Below the pieces are notes generated by a model. That model was not told where the DNA came from. It worked only from the letters and a program-made list of their open reading frames with translations, and did not search any database. The translations under genes were made by a program, and so were the position numbers. From Monoplex corrugatus (Eukaryota; Mollusca; Gastropoda; Littorinimorpha; Ranellidae), in NCBI GenBank assembly GCA_030674185.1, contig JAPXFY010000015.1:19321989-19385988 (forward strand): 64,000 bases of DNA. The letters are read 5' to 3'. Position 1 is the first letter of the stretch; each line of letters starts with the position of its first letter. This document shows positions 20,376 through 31,864 of the stretch, piece after piece.

Positions 20376-20633
20376 GTAAGGAAGATTAGGAAAAGACAAG
20401 CAACATTTATAGGCCATTTTATGAAGAAAGGGGAATTAGAGCACCTGGTCACAACAGGAAAGCTGGAGGGAAAGGGACCACCATGTAGACCCAGGGAGAA
20501 GATAGTGGACAGACTTACAGGGTGGTTGAGGACAGAGTGAGTGGAAGATGTGCTTGCGGTGACAAGGGATAGATACATATAGAGTGCCATGATCACCAGC
20601 ACCATGCAGCAGGGCATATGATGATGATGCAGG
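20376..20633 (+). mobile_element. RTE-type LINE 3' fragment, just after ureD stop
   Basis: Codes for KIRKRQATFIGHFMKKGELE and LVTTGKLEGK, matching the extreme C-terminus of the RTE ORF at 60498-61130. Ends in GCAGGGCATATGATGATGATG, the RTE 3' tail. Same orientation as ureD, so it may form part of the ureD 3' UTR. Confidence 0.92.
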
Positions 20634-21032
20634 CTGGGTAACTCAGCGGATCCGCTAATTTCAGTGGAGGAACTCCTAGTTTCAGAGGGAAAAAAAAAAA
20701 TTTTCTGAGGAAATATTACTGAATTATTGTATTTGCCATCAGGAAATGCATCAATAATGCCTCAAAATTACAGAAATTCTTCAGCTTCTGGGACATTGCC
20801 CTTAGACCCCAGCCAATTTTCAGAGGAAACTATCTTCTTCTCTTACCCAGCCTGATGATGATGCGTATGTGTGTGTGTGAGAGACAGAGAGAGTGTGTGT
20901 GTGTTTGTGTACCTACGCTTACAAGAACTTGTCTTGTTTTATGTTAGGTATGGAATCTTACTCTGTTTTTGTATTTTTATGTTTGCTTGAACACTGGCAG
21001 TCACTTCGATTCACAACCACATTGCCTACAAT

Positions 21033-21119
21033 TAACCCTTTGACTCCCGCACCCTATCTACCAACTACAAAATGTTAACCCTTTGATTCCCTCACCCTAT
21101 CCACCAGCTTCCTGCATTG
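21033..21119. mobile_element. TTAA foldback MITE (pB-MITE1), copy 5, left half only
   Basis: TTAACCCTTTGACTCCCG start, second TTAA-start at 21077, ends near the palindrome centre CTGCA. No right half. Confidence 0.8.
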
Positions 21120-21217
21120 TTTTGTGTTCATTTAAGTAATCGATAAACGGTAGGTCTACTTTTTTATTTATTCAATTAATCAATATAGGGGCCTACAGTG
21201 TGTGCATATGTTTTTCT

Positions 21218-21640
21218 CCCGGGGGCTCTTTCAGCATAAATGGTATCCCCCACCTTCTGGAAATTCTGTGCTAGAAATTTCCTCTTTTCTGTCACTCTTT
21301 GTTTCTGCCTTGTTCCTTCGCTTTCTGTCATTTCTTCCTATAATTTTCTGCTTAGCTGGTCCATTTTACCTGTATGTGTTCAATAAAGTCTTATGTACTT
21401 TTTCTTAGGATTGATAATTGGGTAGCCTACATGTATTATAAAGTGCTCTGGGGAGGTGAGATATGCGGAAGCAATTTTAGGTAATTTATACCTGTTTTTA
21501 TATATGTTTTGATGCCCTTAGATATGCTTAGATTTGTATTCAGGTGTGTTTTGTAAATCCCCTGTGCGATAAATTGGACGGAGTGGTCAACGCCAGGGTC
21601 ATGTCCATGGATCATGTGCGTGAATGCATTGATCTCACGG
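21218..21640 (+). mobile_element. Unclassified ~540-bp repeat, copy 4 (3' truncated)
   Basis: Starts CGGGGGCTCTTTCAGC and ends after GAATGCATTGATCTC. It carries GTAGCCTAC at 21422 where other copies have GTAC. Confidence 0.88.
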
Positions 21641-22052
21641 CTGTGCAAAACTGGCCAAATCGTTCTCTTTAGTTTACCTGCGGACGGCAGCCGTAGGCCT
21701 GCAAAGCCTGGCATTCCAGAGTGGGGGAAGGGGGTGGGATGCGGGGTCGAGACAGGGTCACGGCAGTAGCTGCGGATGAATCCCTTCTTTGTCTGTATTA
21801 AAACTTGATCATTTCACCCGATCTTCTCCTGTCTGTAGACACGGAACCTAAGATATCTGGATGTTGATTTTTTGTGATTTACAAGTTTGTTCTAAGTGCC
21901 CGCGTTACGTCTAAGAATTAGAATTTGTACCGTTGGCTGAAGTTTGTAATCTACAAACTTTTGCAGTGACTGTGTTCAGCTGCTGTGCTTTTTTTGTTAA
22001 AACGTGTATTCTTCACGTGTTAAAACTTCTAATTCCAGTGATGCTGATTTTT

Positions 22053-22085
22053 TGTTCCCCCCCCCCCCCCCCCCCCCCCACCCCC
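22053..22085. repeat. C homopolymer
   Basis: Run of about 25 C followed by A and more C; length may be unreliable. Confidence 0.9.
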
Positions 22086-22484
22086 TTTTTTTTTTTCGTT
22101 TTCTCATCCTTTTGTTCTCGTTTTATTTATTTTGTTGATGTGTATGAAGTTAAGTGAAAGTTTAAGGATAACTTACTCACTATAATCTGCTTTGAACATC
22201 ACATCATTCAGTCTTGTACTCAGAGCACTGTTGTGAGAGAACTTAACAGTTTTGTTGTTTTGATCGTAGTTCTTTCCTTACGTATTAGTGTTAAGTGTTG
22301 TGTGTATAATTGAACAGTGGCTGTTGTTTATGAACACACTGCATTTTTGCACAATGAGAGACTTCAGTCTTTGTGTTGAGCATGTGGTGGGCGTTCCAGC
22401 AAAAAAAAAAAAAAACAAAGCCCAGGGCTCCCATTCTCTGTCAGTATGTGCTCATAGTGCTATGCACGGCTGAGAAAACTGAAG

Positions 22485-22676
22485 ATGTCGTCTGTTCCAT
22501 CGAAAACAATAATGAAAACCAGTCTGACTGATGTGGAGAAGGCGGCACCGATGTGGGTTAACTTTGATGCAGCCTTGTCTGTTCACCAGTGTTCCGTTTG
22601 CTCCTCCGTGTTTGTCAGTCAAACAAAGGGAGGAAGGCCAGCCAAGAGAAAGAGAAGCTCACAACAAATTGACTGA
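22485..22676 (+). other. Short ORF of unknown status
   Basis: 63 codons starting MSSVPSK, with a CSVCSSVF pair of cysteines and a basic GRPAKRKRS tail like an AT-hook or nuclear signal. No splice context, paralogue or family recognised. It may be chance or a transposon remnant. Confidence 0.15.
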
Positions 22677-23309
22677 CATGTGCAGTTCAGTGTACACTAT
22701 TCATTACTGTGTTAAAACTTCAACCTGCATTCAACACGCACCCGGCAGTGTGTGATGACCAACCTCTTGACCCCAATTCAGTGGAGTAATTAAAACGCGC
22801 ACCTCTCCTCTCAGGTTCAGGTCGAAAACTTTCAAGTAAGTGGAGGTGCACGCTGGCATGCTGTAGTTTGTGTGGCATGTTGTTCTGTGTGCATAGAAAC
22901 TGTCAGGACTGCATTAACGGCGGTTTAAAACAGCAAAATTTTGTGAAATCGGAAATTATCCGTCTCCGTACTTGTGATTGTGCATGTATTTGAACTAACA
23001 CTGCAGTCTGCTTTGACAGTCAAACATATTCGTGTTTGGTGTCATTTTAAAGCTCGTGGTTCTGGCCATCCAGGTATCTACAATACACTCTAGTTTGGCC
23101 AAAGCGCTTTAAAAAAATGTAGCATTTAAAGTCATACCCATTTCCCCCAGTTAAACGCCAGATGTCAGCTATGGCTGCTGACAGGCGAGATGTAAACAAT
23201 CTGCCCAGGGAAGGCAGGCATCATGGTCGGGTCACGCATAGGTCAGCGCGCTCGGCTCAGCAACTAAAGGGAAGGGTTGGAACAGCAGTGATCTGTTTAT
23301 TTTCTTTCC

Positions 23310-23396
23310 TTTTTTTTTTCCTGTTGAAGTTTTTTGTATGTTTTGGCTCTACGCAGTTGGCTGGGCTTTAAATTAAACAACAATAACAGTAACTGC
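23310..23396 (+). mobile_element. Unclassified ~540-bp repeat, copy 5 (3' end only)
   Basis: Matches only the last ~85 bp, ending GGCTGGGCTTTAAATTAAAC and an AATAAC-like tail. Confidence 0.8.
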
Positions 23397-23530
23397 AAGG
23401 GCTCAGCGTTGTTGAACACTGCTTGCTTGAATTTGTGCTGCTGTCAGTCTCTTTTAAATGAAATCGTCTATTCACTTTAAAGACTGTTTATCATTTTAGA
23501 GACAGAAAAACTCACATCCAATAGTTCGTT

Positions 23531-23640
23531 TCAGAAGATGACGTCTTTGCGCTCGGAATGAATTCCATATGCATTAACGTCAGAGGTGCCATGTGTGTGG
23601 TGATCATGGCACAAATCTTAAGCCTGCTCATAAATCACAC
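23531..23640 (+). mobile_element. SINE core repeat R3, copy 2
   Basis: AGATGACGTCTTTGCGCTCG then AATTCCATATGCATTAACGT, parallel to 18984 and 54229. Confidence 0.7.
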
Positions 23641-24896
23641 CCAAAAGAAAGTGAGAAGCAAGATCAGTTCTTTTTTCTTTCACCGAGGCTATTCGACTTG
23701 CACCTAAGGGATTTCTACAATCGGGGCACAAAAGTCCTTGCACAAACTGAACAAGCAATTAAGCAATTCACAATCTACAAATCTAAACCCTGTCAGTTCA
23801 TCATCTTTGTCAAACTGCATATTGATTTTATGGTCAGGTAGTTTTCACTCGAGGCACTAGGCCTACTTGTAGCAGACGACACACCTGTTGCACTTCTTGA
23901 CTCAACGTGCTCAAAGCTCTCGATGAGATTGCTAACATTGCCATCATGTGAGGGTCTAGACTCCACTTTTTGTTTTCTTTTTTGGGGAGGCACACACTTC
24001 TTTTGCTTGTAAGAGGCCTTTCTATTAGCCATAGCTGCCAATTATCAATACAGAAGTCAGAATGGGCTGTGTGGAGATCAACTAGTAATTGAGAGCTGCT
24101 TTCCTTGGCTGCTGTACTGTACTGTACTATAGGTATGGACGCCACAATGCAAACTCAAGCATCATGACAATCATTGGCATTAAAAATATACGGAAAATTG
24201 TGGATATGACAGGTTTATCCATATAAAATTCTTAAAACAATCGTGGTCTGCGCACCTGAGTAATCTTCCTGATGTAGGCTGAAGTATATCAGAATCATGA
24301 ATTTTGTTTATGAGACAAGCGCTTACAATGGAAACAAATTCAGGGAGTATGTATGTCTGTTTTGCTTTTGCAGACTAGGGGAATATGGGCCCATGTCTGC
24401 TTGTGATAATACTGCCCATTGGAATGATTTCATTTTGTATGTGTTGAACTGAAAACAACTCCAACGAGTTCATGGTTTTGCCCAGATTGTGCTCTGCAAA
24501 AAGTCTCAAACCACAAGAAGCAGAAAGAGTAGTTTGTTGATATAACCAGATACCTAGGCGCATGTGTGTATGCGTGTGTGTGCGTATTTAAACTCAGTCT
24601 GTGCGTGTGTGTTTACATTTGTTTCCACAGCTGTCAGTGAACGACAGTTCAGTATTATTTTGTGATTGAAAGTTGTGTTTTGGTCTTACAGCAGACATAG
24701 ACTGTGCGGAAACATGCTTACAACTGGAAAAAAGTAATACTGGTGCTATTTCTCTTTATGAAACAATGCAACACATGTTAACATGAGTACATACCACTAT
24801 CACAATCAAGTGCTGTTACCTGTTCCTCAGCATGATTAAAAAGTAACTCTAGATGCTCAGAATTATGTATTGTCTGCAAACCATTTGAATTACATG

Positions 24897-25769
24897 TTAA
24901 CCCCTTGATTGCCGGAAAAATAGCTATTTTTGAACTCCTGTCTGCTGGAGCAAAATTTTGATTTTTACGGTATGTTTACTAAAGTGTGCATTGCTCATTC
25001 ATTTACTGACAGATCTCTAAGATTTTTGGCATGTTTTTTTCCTTATATCCCTGTCTATGATGTCATATAACTATAATTTGGTTTTGTTTGTAATTAGTAT
25101 GGAAAAAAAATTTTTTTCCCAAAAAATGAGTTTCGGAAGATAAACACACATATTACGGAACATAAAACCAATGAAAACAGTACAAAACTTAGTTTTATTG
25201 AACACTGAATATCAATGGAAAGTGTCTGGTACTCATTGTACTCCAAGTAGATAAAATTGATGTGGTAATCCATGAACAAAAAGGGGTAACATAGTCCAAG
25301 CCTTCGTGCAAGAGACCAGACAAAAGAGGATGATGCTGGTTGGTGTTGGTCTCATCTTCATCAAAATCATCGTCATCTTCTCCCAAAATGTCCTCTTCAT
25401 CACTGTCTTGGTCATTTAGGACTTCATCTAAAACTTCCAATACGGAAAACCGTCGGAAAACTAATTGAACTGGTCAACCAGACGAGCTGCCTGAAGCGTC
25501 CACCATCTTGGATATGCTAATCGGTTTCTCCGAAAGTCAGAAATTCCAAGAAAAACTGCGGTGACTAGCCAATCATTGGCCAACAATCGAAGGGCTACAA
25601 CCCTGATTTTACCTTCCTAGATAACAGTGAAACAGTTTGTAGTGTTGTTTCCTTTATAGTTTTGCCAGGCGTAGCCGACGAAAAATGAACGTCAATTTCA
25701 CATTGTTAGGCGCCTGCCACTACCAAAACCACAACATGACAGTTACGTTCTAGGCAGTCAAGGGGTTAA
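24897..25769 (-). mobile_element. piggyBac-like non-autonomous element (pB4) with transposase N-terminal remnant
   Basis: TTAA at both ends; inverted ends TTAACCCCTTGATTGCC and TTAACCCCTTGACTGCC. On the minus strand an interrupted frame starts at about 25508 (MVDASGSSSG then a stop) and continues FRRFSVLEVLDEVLNDQDSD with an acidic EEDILGEDDDDFDEDE tract to about 25330. Both features match the piggyBac transposase N-terminal pattern also seen in pB2 (RR-F-SV then acidic). The catalytic domain is missing. Confidence 0.82.
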
Positions 25770-25869
25770 AAATGAAATTGTAAGCATGCTAGATTTCTTG
25801 TTTACTTAGTTTGTACTGCACTCAGTAAAAGTTGAGCATTTGTGAAAGCAGGAATTTTTATTTCAGCCC

Positions 25870-26432
25870 CTTGCCCCCATGGGGATGCCAGGGGCTCTTT
25901 CAGTATAAATAGTATCCCTACCTTCTGGAAATTCTGTGCTAGAAATTTCCTCTTTTCTGTCTCTTTGTTTCTGCCTTGTTGCTTTGCTTTCTGTCATTTC
26001 TACTTAACATTTTCTGCCTTTCTGGTCCATTCACCTGTATGTGTTCGATAAAGTCTTACGTACCTTTTCTTAGGATTGATAATTAGGTAGGGCCTACATG
26101 CACTAAGTGCATTTTTTGGCTGTAGGGAGGTGAGATTTGTGGAAGCAATATTAGGTAATTTATGCCGGTTTTTGTATATGTTTTGGTGTCCTTATACATG
26201 CTTATATTTGTATTCAGGAGCGTTTTTGAAATCTCCCCTGTGCGATAAATTGGATGGAGTGGTCAACGCCTGGGGCATGTCCTTAGATTATGTATGCGAA
26301 TGCACCGATATGTGTACTTAATTTTCTTTGTCTCTCTTTTTTTTTTTCTCCTGTTTAAGTTTTGTGTTTTGAAGCGGTTGTAATCCTGATGTGGCTCTGC
26401 GCAGTAGGCTGGGCTTTAAACAATAACAATAA
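25870..26432 (+). mobile_element. Unclassified ~540-bp repeat, copy 6
   Basis: Full-length copy ending GGGCTTTAAACAATAACAAT. Carries GTAGGGCCTAC at 26087 where other copies have GTAC. Confidence 0.9.
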
Positions 26433-26945
26433 CTTCTATCCACTGGTTGTGTCCTGCTGTGCGATAATTCATATATGTGCACATATTGATTGAATTTGAA
26501 AAGAAAAATGTATTTCTAGAGGTTGGTCATATGTGTATGTATGTAGGCTATTTATCATTCTCATCATTTATTTGGTTTTTGGTTTTTTAATTGGGAGAGG
26601 TGGTTTTAATACATAAAGACTTCATAATTGTATCTCTCACATGAATAATGTACACTAAACACAGAATAGCACACAGACATTTGCTGAAGTGGAACTTATG
26701 AAGATTGGCATTTTAGAAAACAATGTCTTTTTCAGGACAAGAGCCCACCAGATAAAAGAGAACTCGCTGCGTTAAGACTGCAATACATAAATGGCTGAGT
26801 AGTACACTCAAGTCTGAGAGCGAGATGGGAATTTACTTTCATCCAGCATTACGCATTAAAACATTTATCACCATTAATGTTGTCAGTCTTGGTGTTGTTT
26901 TATTTGTTGTTTTGTTTTGCTTTTTGATTGACAGGACCTCTGTTG

Positions 26946-26948
<3 letters not shown>

Positions 26949-26976
<28 letters not shown>

Positions 26977-29900
26977 GGTGCCCTGCCGCTGGCGTTGGCG
27001 ATTATGGACTTCCATCTGTCTCTATCTCTTGTTGCCTCAAGCATCTCTTCCACCTTCCCTGTCTTCAGCCACTCTGCTAGTCCGTCTAGTATCTTCTCCC
27101 TGGGTCTACTCAGTGCTCTCCTTCCATCCAGCTTTCCCGTTGTGACCAGGTGCTCCAATTCCCCTTTCCTCATAAAATGGTCTATGGATGTTGCCTGCCT
27201 TTTCCTAATCTTCCTTATGAATGATCTACTTGTGTCTGCCTCCATCAAGACTGTCTCGTTGTTTTCTTTGCTGTCCATGGAACTCTCAACATCCTTAGAA
27301 ACCACATCTCGGCTGCCTCAATCTTGTTCTGGCTTTGCTTGTTGACTGTCCATGCCTCGCAACCATACAACAGTATTGGTTCTATATAACATTCAAGAAT
27401 TCTCTTCCTGATGTTAATTGATAGGCATTTGTTGGTAAGAATGCTTTCCATCTTCTTGAATGTTGTTTTGGCTTGGCTGATTCTGCTGGCTATTTCTGAT
27501 GTGCACCTGCCATCTGGTGAAATGATCGTTCCCAGGTATTTAATCTTATCAACCTGTCTCAAGGTTGTGCCGTTTGCTGTTATTTTGCATGAGGGATTTC
27601 ATGTTTTTTGCTGATCACCATGACTTCAGTCTTCCTGCTGTTTAGTTCCAACCCCTTACCTTTGCTTTCTATTTCAAGTATATTCACAAGGTTTTATAGG
27701 TCCCTTTCACTTTCTGCAATTAGCACGGTGTCATCTGCATATCGAATGTTATCATTTTTCCTCCAACCTTTAATCTAGGGTCTTCCTCTAGGTTTCTCAT
27801 GACGTTTTTGCTGTAAAGTGAAAACAGATCTGGTGACAAAACACAACCCTGACTGACTCCTCTTTTGATGTTTTGGAAAGAGCTTATATCGTTTTTTATT
27901 CTCATTGCAGCTGTTTGTTCCAAATACATATTTCTGATTATTCATAGATCTTTTACATCAATATTGAGTCTTTCTAGTTGGTTGATCAATTCTTCATATC
28001 TTACCCGATTGTAAGCCTTGGTATAGTCAACAAAGCATAAATATAAATCCTTGTTCACTTGGATTGACCTATGATAATTCTTAGGATGTATATGGCATTA
28101 GTAGTTCCTTTCCCTTCCACAAATCCACACTGTTCCTCTGCTATTTCTCTTTTGATTCTATTCCTTGTCCTCATCATGATTATTAATAGGATCTTGGTTA
28201 CATGACTCATCAAACTGATTGTGCGATGGAGTTCGCATTCTATAGCCCATCTTCTTTGGAAGTGCAATGAAAACTGATTTTGACATATCTTTGGGGATTT
28301 TTCAAGTGTTGTAAATTTTATTTAGGAGGACTGTTATTTTTTCTGTACTGAATTCCTCCAAGGCTTCAATCATCTGTGGTAATGTCTGGTCCTGGGGCTT
28401 TTCCTGGTTTCATCTTTTTCAATACTGCTCTAACTTCATCTTTCATTATGGGTGGTCATTCAAAGTTCTTTCTTATAATGTATTCTGCGTTTCTGTCATC
28501 TTCAAAAAGGTCTTTAATGTACTCTCCCCATCTGTCTAATATTTTGTCTTTTTCCATGAGAATCGTACCATCTTTCGATTTTAAGCAACCAGTTGAATTT
28601 GTTTTGAACATGTAGGCCTACATTAAATTTTTGACATATCACTTCATTTGTCTTTAGTTTAAGAGTCCAAGATCTAGTTTGATGTTGCTTTTGGTCTGTT
28701 TCCTTTTCCGTAATTTCAACTTAAATCTTCCCACTACAGGATTGTGGTCACTGTTGCAGTGTGCGCCTGGTAATGTTTTTGCTGACAGTAAAGAATTTAT
28801 AAATCTTTTATTAATCAGGATGTAGTCAATCTGATTTTTGGTATTATCTTCTGGACTCACCCAAGTCCATTTTCTTCTATTAGGCTGTTCAAACCAAGTG
28901 TTTCCTACTATAAACTCATTCATCTGTGCCCATTCTGCAAGTTTCCCTCCCCTTTCATTTTGTGTACCAAGGCCATGAGGTCCAACTATATCCTCTACCC
29001 TATCCTTTCCCACTTTAGCATTAAAATCTCCCATTATTATGGTAACTTCTTGTGATTTGCATTGGGCCTTGGCCATCTCTAATACTTCATAGAAGTTGTC
29101 AATGTCTTCCTGAGTAGGCCTACTTGTGGATGTTGGTGCATACACCTGAATGTTGATATCAAATGGTCTGCCTCCCAATTTGACCAGCAAGACTGTCCAA
29201 CACAGCCCAGTGTCTCTTAGCTGCTTTTGATTTGTCCCTGTCCAGTACAATGCCTACTCTTTCATGTGAGTTTCCACCAGAATATATCACTGTATACTCT
29301 CCGGATGTTATCATGCCCGCCCCCTTCCATCTCACTTCCCCTAGTCCTAAAATACTAATGTTAAGCCTTTCCATCTCCATTTTGACATTCTCTAATTTTC
29401 CCTTTTGCAGCAATGTCCTCACATTCCATATTGCGATCTTGGTATTTTTGAGTTTGATTTTGGTCGCAGTATCTGGCTGACGGTCTGGTGTCACCTGCGC
29501 CGCATAACGGTCCCTACCAGACAAAGGTGCTCCATCAGAGCACCTAGTCACGTTGTTATCTTCATTTTCCTTCTTTGTTCTATCCATAATGTTCTTGGGA
29601 GACTACAATGGCGGTTTCCTGTTGCCTTCTATCGTTTTCTTGGGTTTTTTTGTGGTCTCTCTGCTAGCCTTATTCTCTTCCGAGATGTCCACAAGGCAGT
29701 GGAGCTATTTACCCATAGCTGGAGGTCTGGTTCATGGGCATCAGGGCATATCCACACGCCGGTGGGCCTGCGTGCCGCATGTCTGGGGGCCAGATCTCCT
29801 CGCGAGTCCCTCGATATTTAGCCTGAGTCTGTGAGGTGCTCAGTTACCGCATGTCGCCACGAGGAGGCAGAACGTAGGGCTTGCTGATGGAGAGGCTATG

Positions 29901-30045
29901 TACTGACAGGAAGAGACTTACACATTCTGCTCTTCTTTTCGCATAGCTGCAAGCAGCAGTGCTAGTCAGCAGTGCAGGCTGAGAGTGAGGGGTGACAAGC
30001 ACGCAGTCACTAGCCGACACACTAGATGCATCACATCTGCCATTA
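26949..30045 (-). mobile_element. RTE-type LINE, near full length, degenerate
   Basis: Minus-strand element with a (TGA)n tail at 26949. Segments match the RTE at 60407-63612: endonuclease with LGLGEVRWKGAGM and GDFNAKVG, RT pieces with EEQCGFVEGKG and [18 protein letters not shown], and the C-terminal YLGTIIS-GRCTSEI region. The N-terminus starts MDRTKKENEDNN near 29587. Several frameshifts and a ~337-bp deletion at about 28596 (TGA microhomology) remove the endonuclease-RT junction. Not functional. Confidence 0.93.
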
Positions 30046-30210
30046 ACCCACACCTCTGTTGGTAGGCCTACATTACTGTTACCTCATAATTTCTGTCACA
30101 GTTTCTGTCGCACCACCACTTATAGAAATCTTTGCTTACACATCAATGCTATTCTGTTTACTAGTATCTTTCTCTCATTCTCTATCATTATCAGACTGGC
30201 TCTCATGCAC

Positions 30211-30290
30211 ACACACACACAATCATATACACACACACAAACATATATATGGGTATATATATGGATATATATAATATATATATATATATC
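30211..30290. repeat. (AC)n / (TATA)n microsatellite
   Basis: CA repeats followed by ATAT repeats, immediately left of an RTE 3' fragment. Confidence 0.85.
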
Positions 30291-30450
30291 ATCATCATCA
30301 TCATCAAGTGCCCTGCCGCATGGCGTTGGCGATCATGGCCCTCCATATGTATCTATCCCTTGTTGCCGCAAGCACATCTTCCACCCTCTCTGTCCTCAGC
30401 CACTCTGCTAGTCCATCAAATAGCCTATTTTTTTCCCTGGGTCTACCTGG
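30288..30450 (-). mobile_element. RTE-type LINE 3' fragment
   Basis: Plus strand reads ATCATCATCATCAAGTGCCC and GCCGCATGGCGTTGGCGATC, the reverse complement of the RTE 3' end. About 150 bp only, ending in the GGTCTACCTGGTG stretch beside a GT microsatellite. Confidence 0.9.
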
Positions 30451-31735
30451 TGTGTGTGTGTGTGTGTATGAGAGAGAGTGATATATATTATATATATATG
30501 TGTGTGTGAGGAAGAGAGAGAGAATGTGTGTGTGTGTACATTAAGCTATCTGCACCTAAGCATACACATGCTTATTGAGTTATTCATAACACACACACAC
30601 ACACATTTACATATATATGACAAATTATCATTCATGTTGTATAGATCTGTATGACAGCTTATGAAAAATGTAAGTTTACAATTACATAAGTGCAAAAAAA
30701 AAAAAAAAAGATATTAAACAAAACTGTTTCAACAGACTTGCAGTTTGTTATGGTAAATCGTCATCATTACTACCAGCAGAATTTTAAAATCAAAATTTCA
30801 AGGTGAAATTTCTAGACGACCAAGTTACAAACCCTTTCAGTCTGTAAATAATCCTTTTTTTTTTCTTTTTTTTTTGGTGTGTGTTTTTACTCATTATATT
30901 AAGGTATTAATTTGCAATTATCTATAATCTGTTAATAAAGACTTAATTTCTATGTCACCAAGAAACTGGAGACAGCACTTATCAGTGAAATATTCCAACA
31001 ATTTTCATACTACCAGCACAGGCTTTCAAATTTGTATTTTATTTAGGCTTAATGAATATACTTGTAATACACACACATATACATATATTATATAATCTGC
31101 AAGCCTAAAGTATTTATACATAAATACATAGGTTGAACACTTTTAAGGATGCTTGTTCATGAAAAATGACAAGTAATTACTTTTTATAAAATGAAACAGC
31201 TTAACGATATCGATTAACTGTTGAAACTTATTATAATTACATTGAGACCATACTTAACAATTTTCAAGTCAGAAATTCTGGAAGCTGTAAGGATTTTGGG
31301 AATCTCAGTTAATTTTCATTTCAGCCAGTTGAAGTAATGAATGAATTAATAATTAGAACAAGGGTCCAGCGAGTTATGAAGCCATTGAAGGTCAGTCATC
31401 TTGGGCAAAGACCTTTCTACTGATATTTAGTTTTTCCAATCGGCTCAGCCGTTCCAAAATTATGGTGCTTTTTGTGAAGAAACAGCACACATATGCGGTC
31501 ACAGTTTTTGCTATGTAAACCCATGAAGGGAAAGGTCGAAAATTTAATTATTAAAGAAATCGCAACTTTCGTCAATTGCAACCAATGTAAAAAATGTCTA
31601 CACGATTTGAAAGGTGGTTTTTTTTTTTACATTGGTAATTACATATTTAATTTTAATAGACATATTTGAATTTTTTTGTAACGGTAAACGAACGTCTACA
31701 TGTTTTACAGGACATTTTTTTTTTTAGGAACAATA

Positions 31736-31838
31736 GGAAAGCTGGAGGGAAAGAGAACACCGGGTAGACCCAGGCAGAATATAATGAACGGACTTGCAGG
31801 ATGGCTGAAGACAGAGAGGGTGGGAGATGTACTTGCAG
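31736..31838 (+). mobile_element. RTE-type LINE 3' internal fragment
   Basis: Matches AGGAAAGCTGGAGGGAAAG through GGAGATGTACTTGCAGC of the RTE C-terminal coding end, truncated both sides. It abuts the CR1-like LINE on its right. Confidence 0.85.
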
Positions 31839-31864
31839 CATGTTGAGAGTGCTTGGGGTATGAT

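Noticed and set aside
31350..31530. Possible transposon end with CGGCTCAGCCGTTCCAAAA
   Set aside because: It resembles a phrase seen in marine invertebrate repeats, but there is no second copy or TIR in the window.
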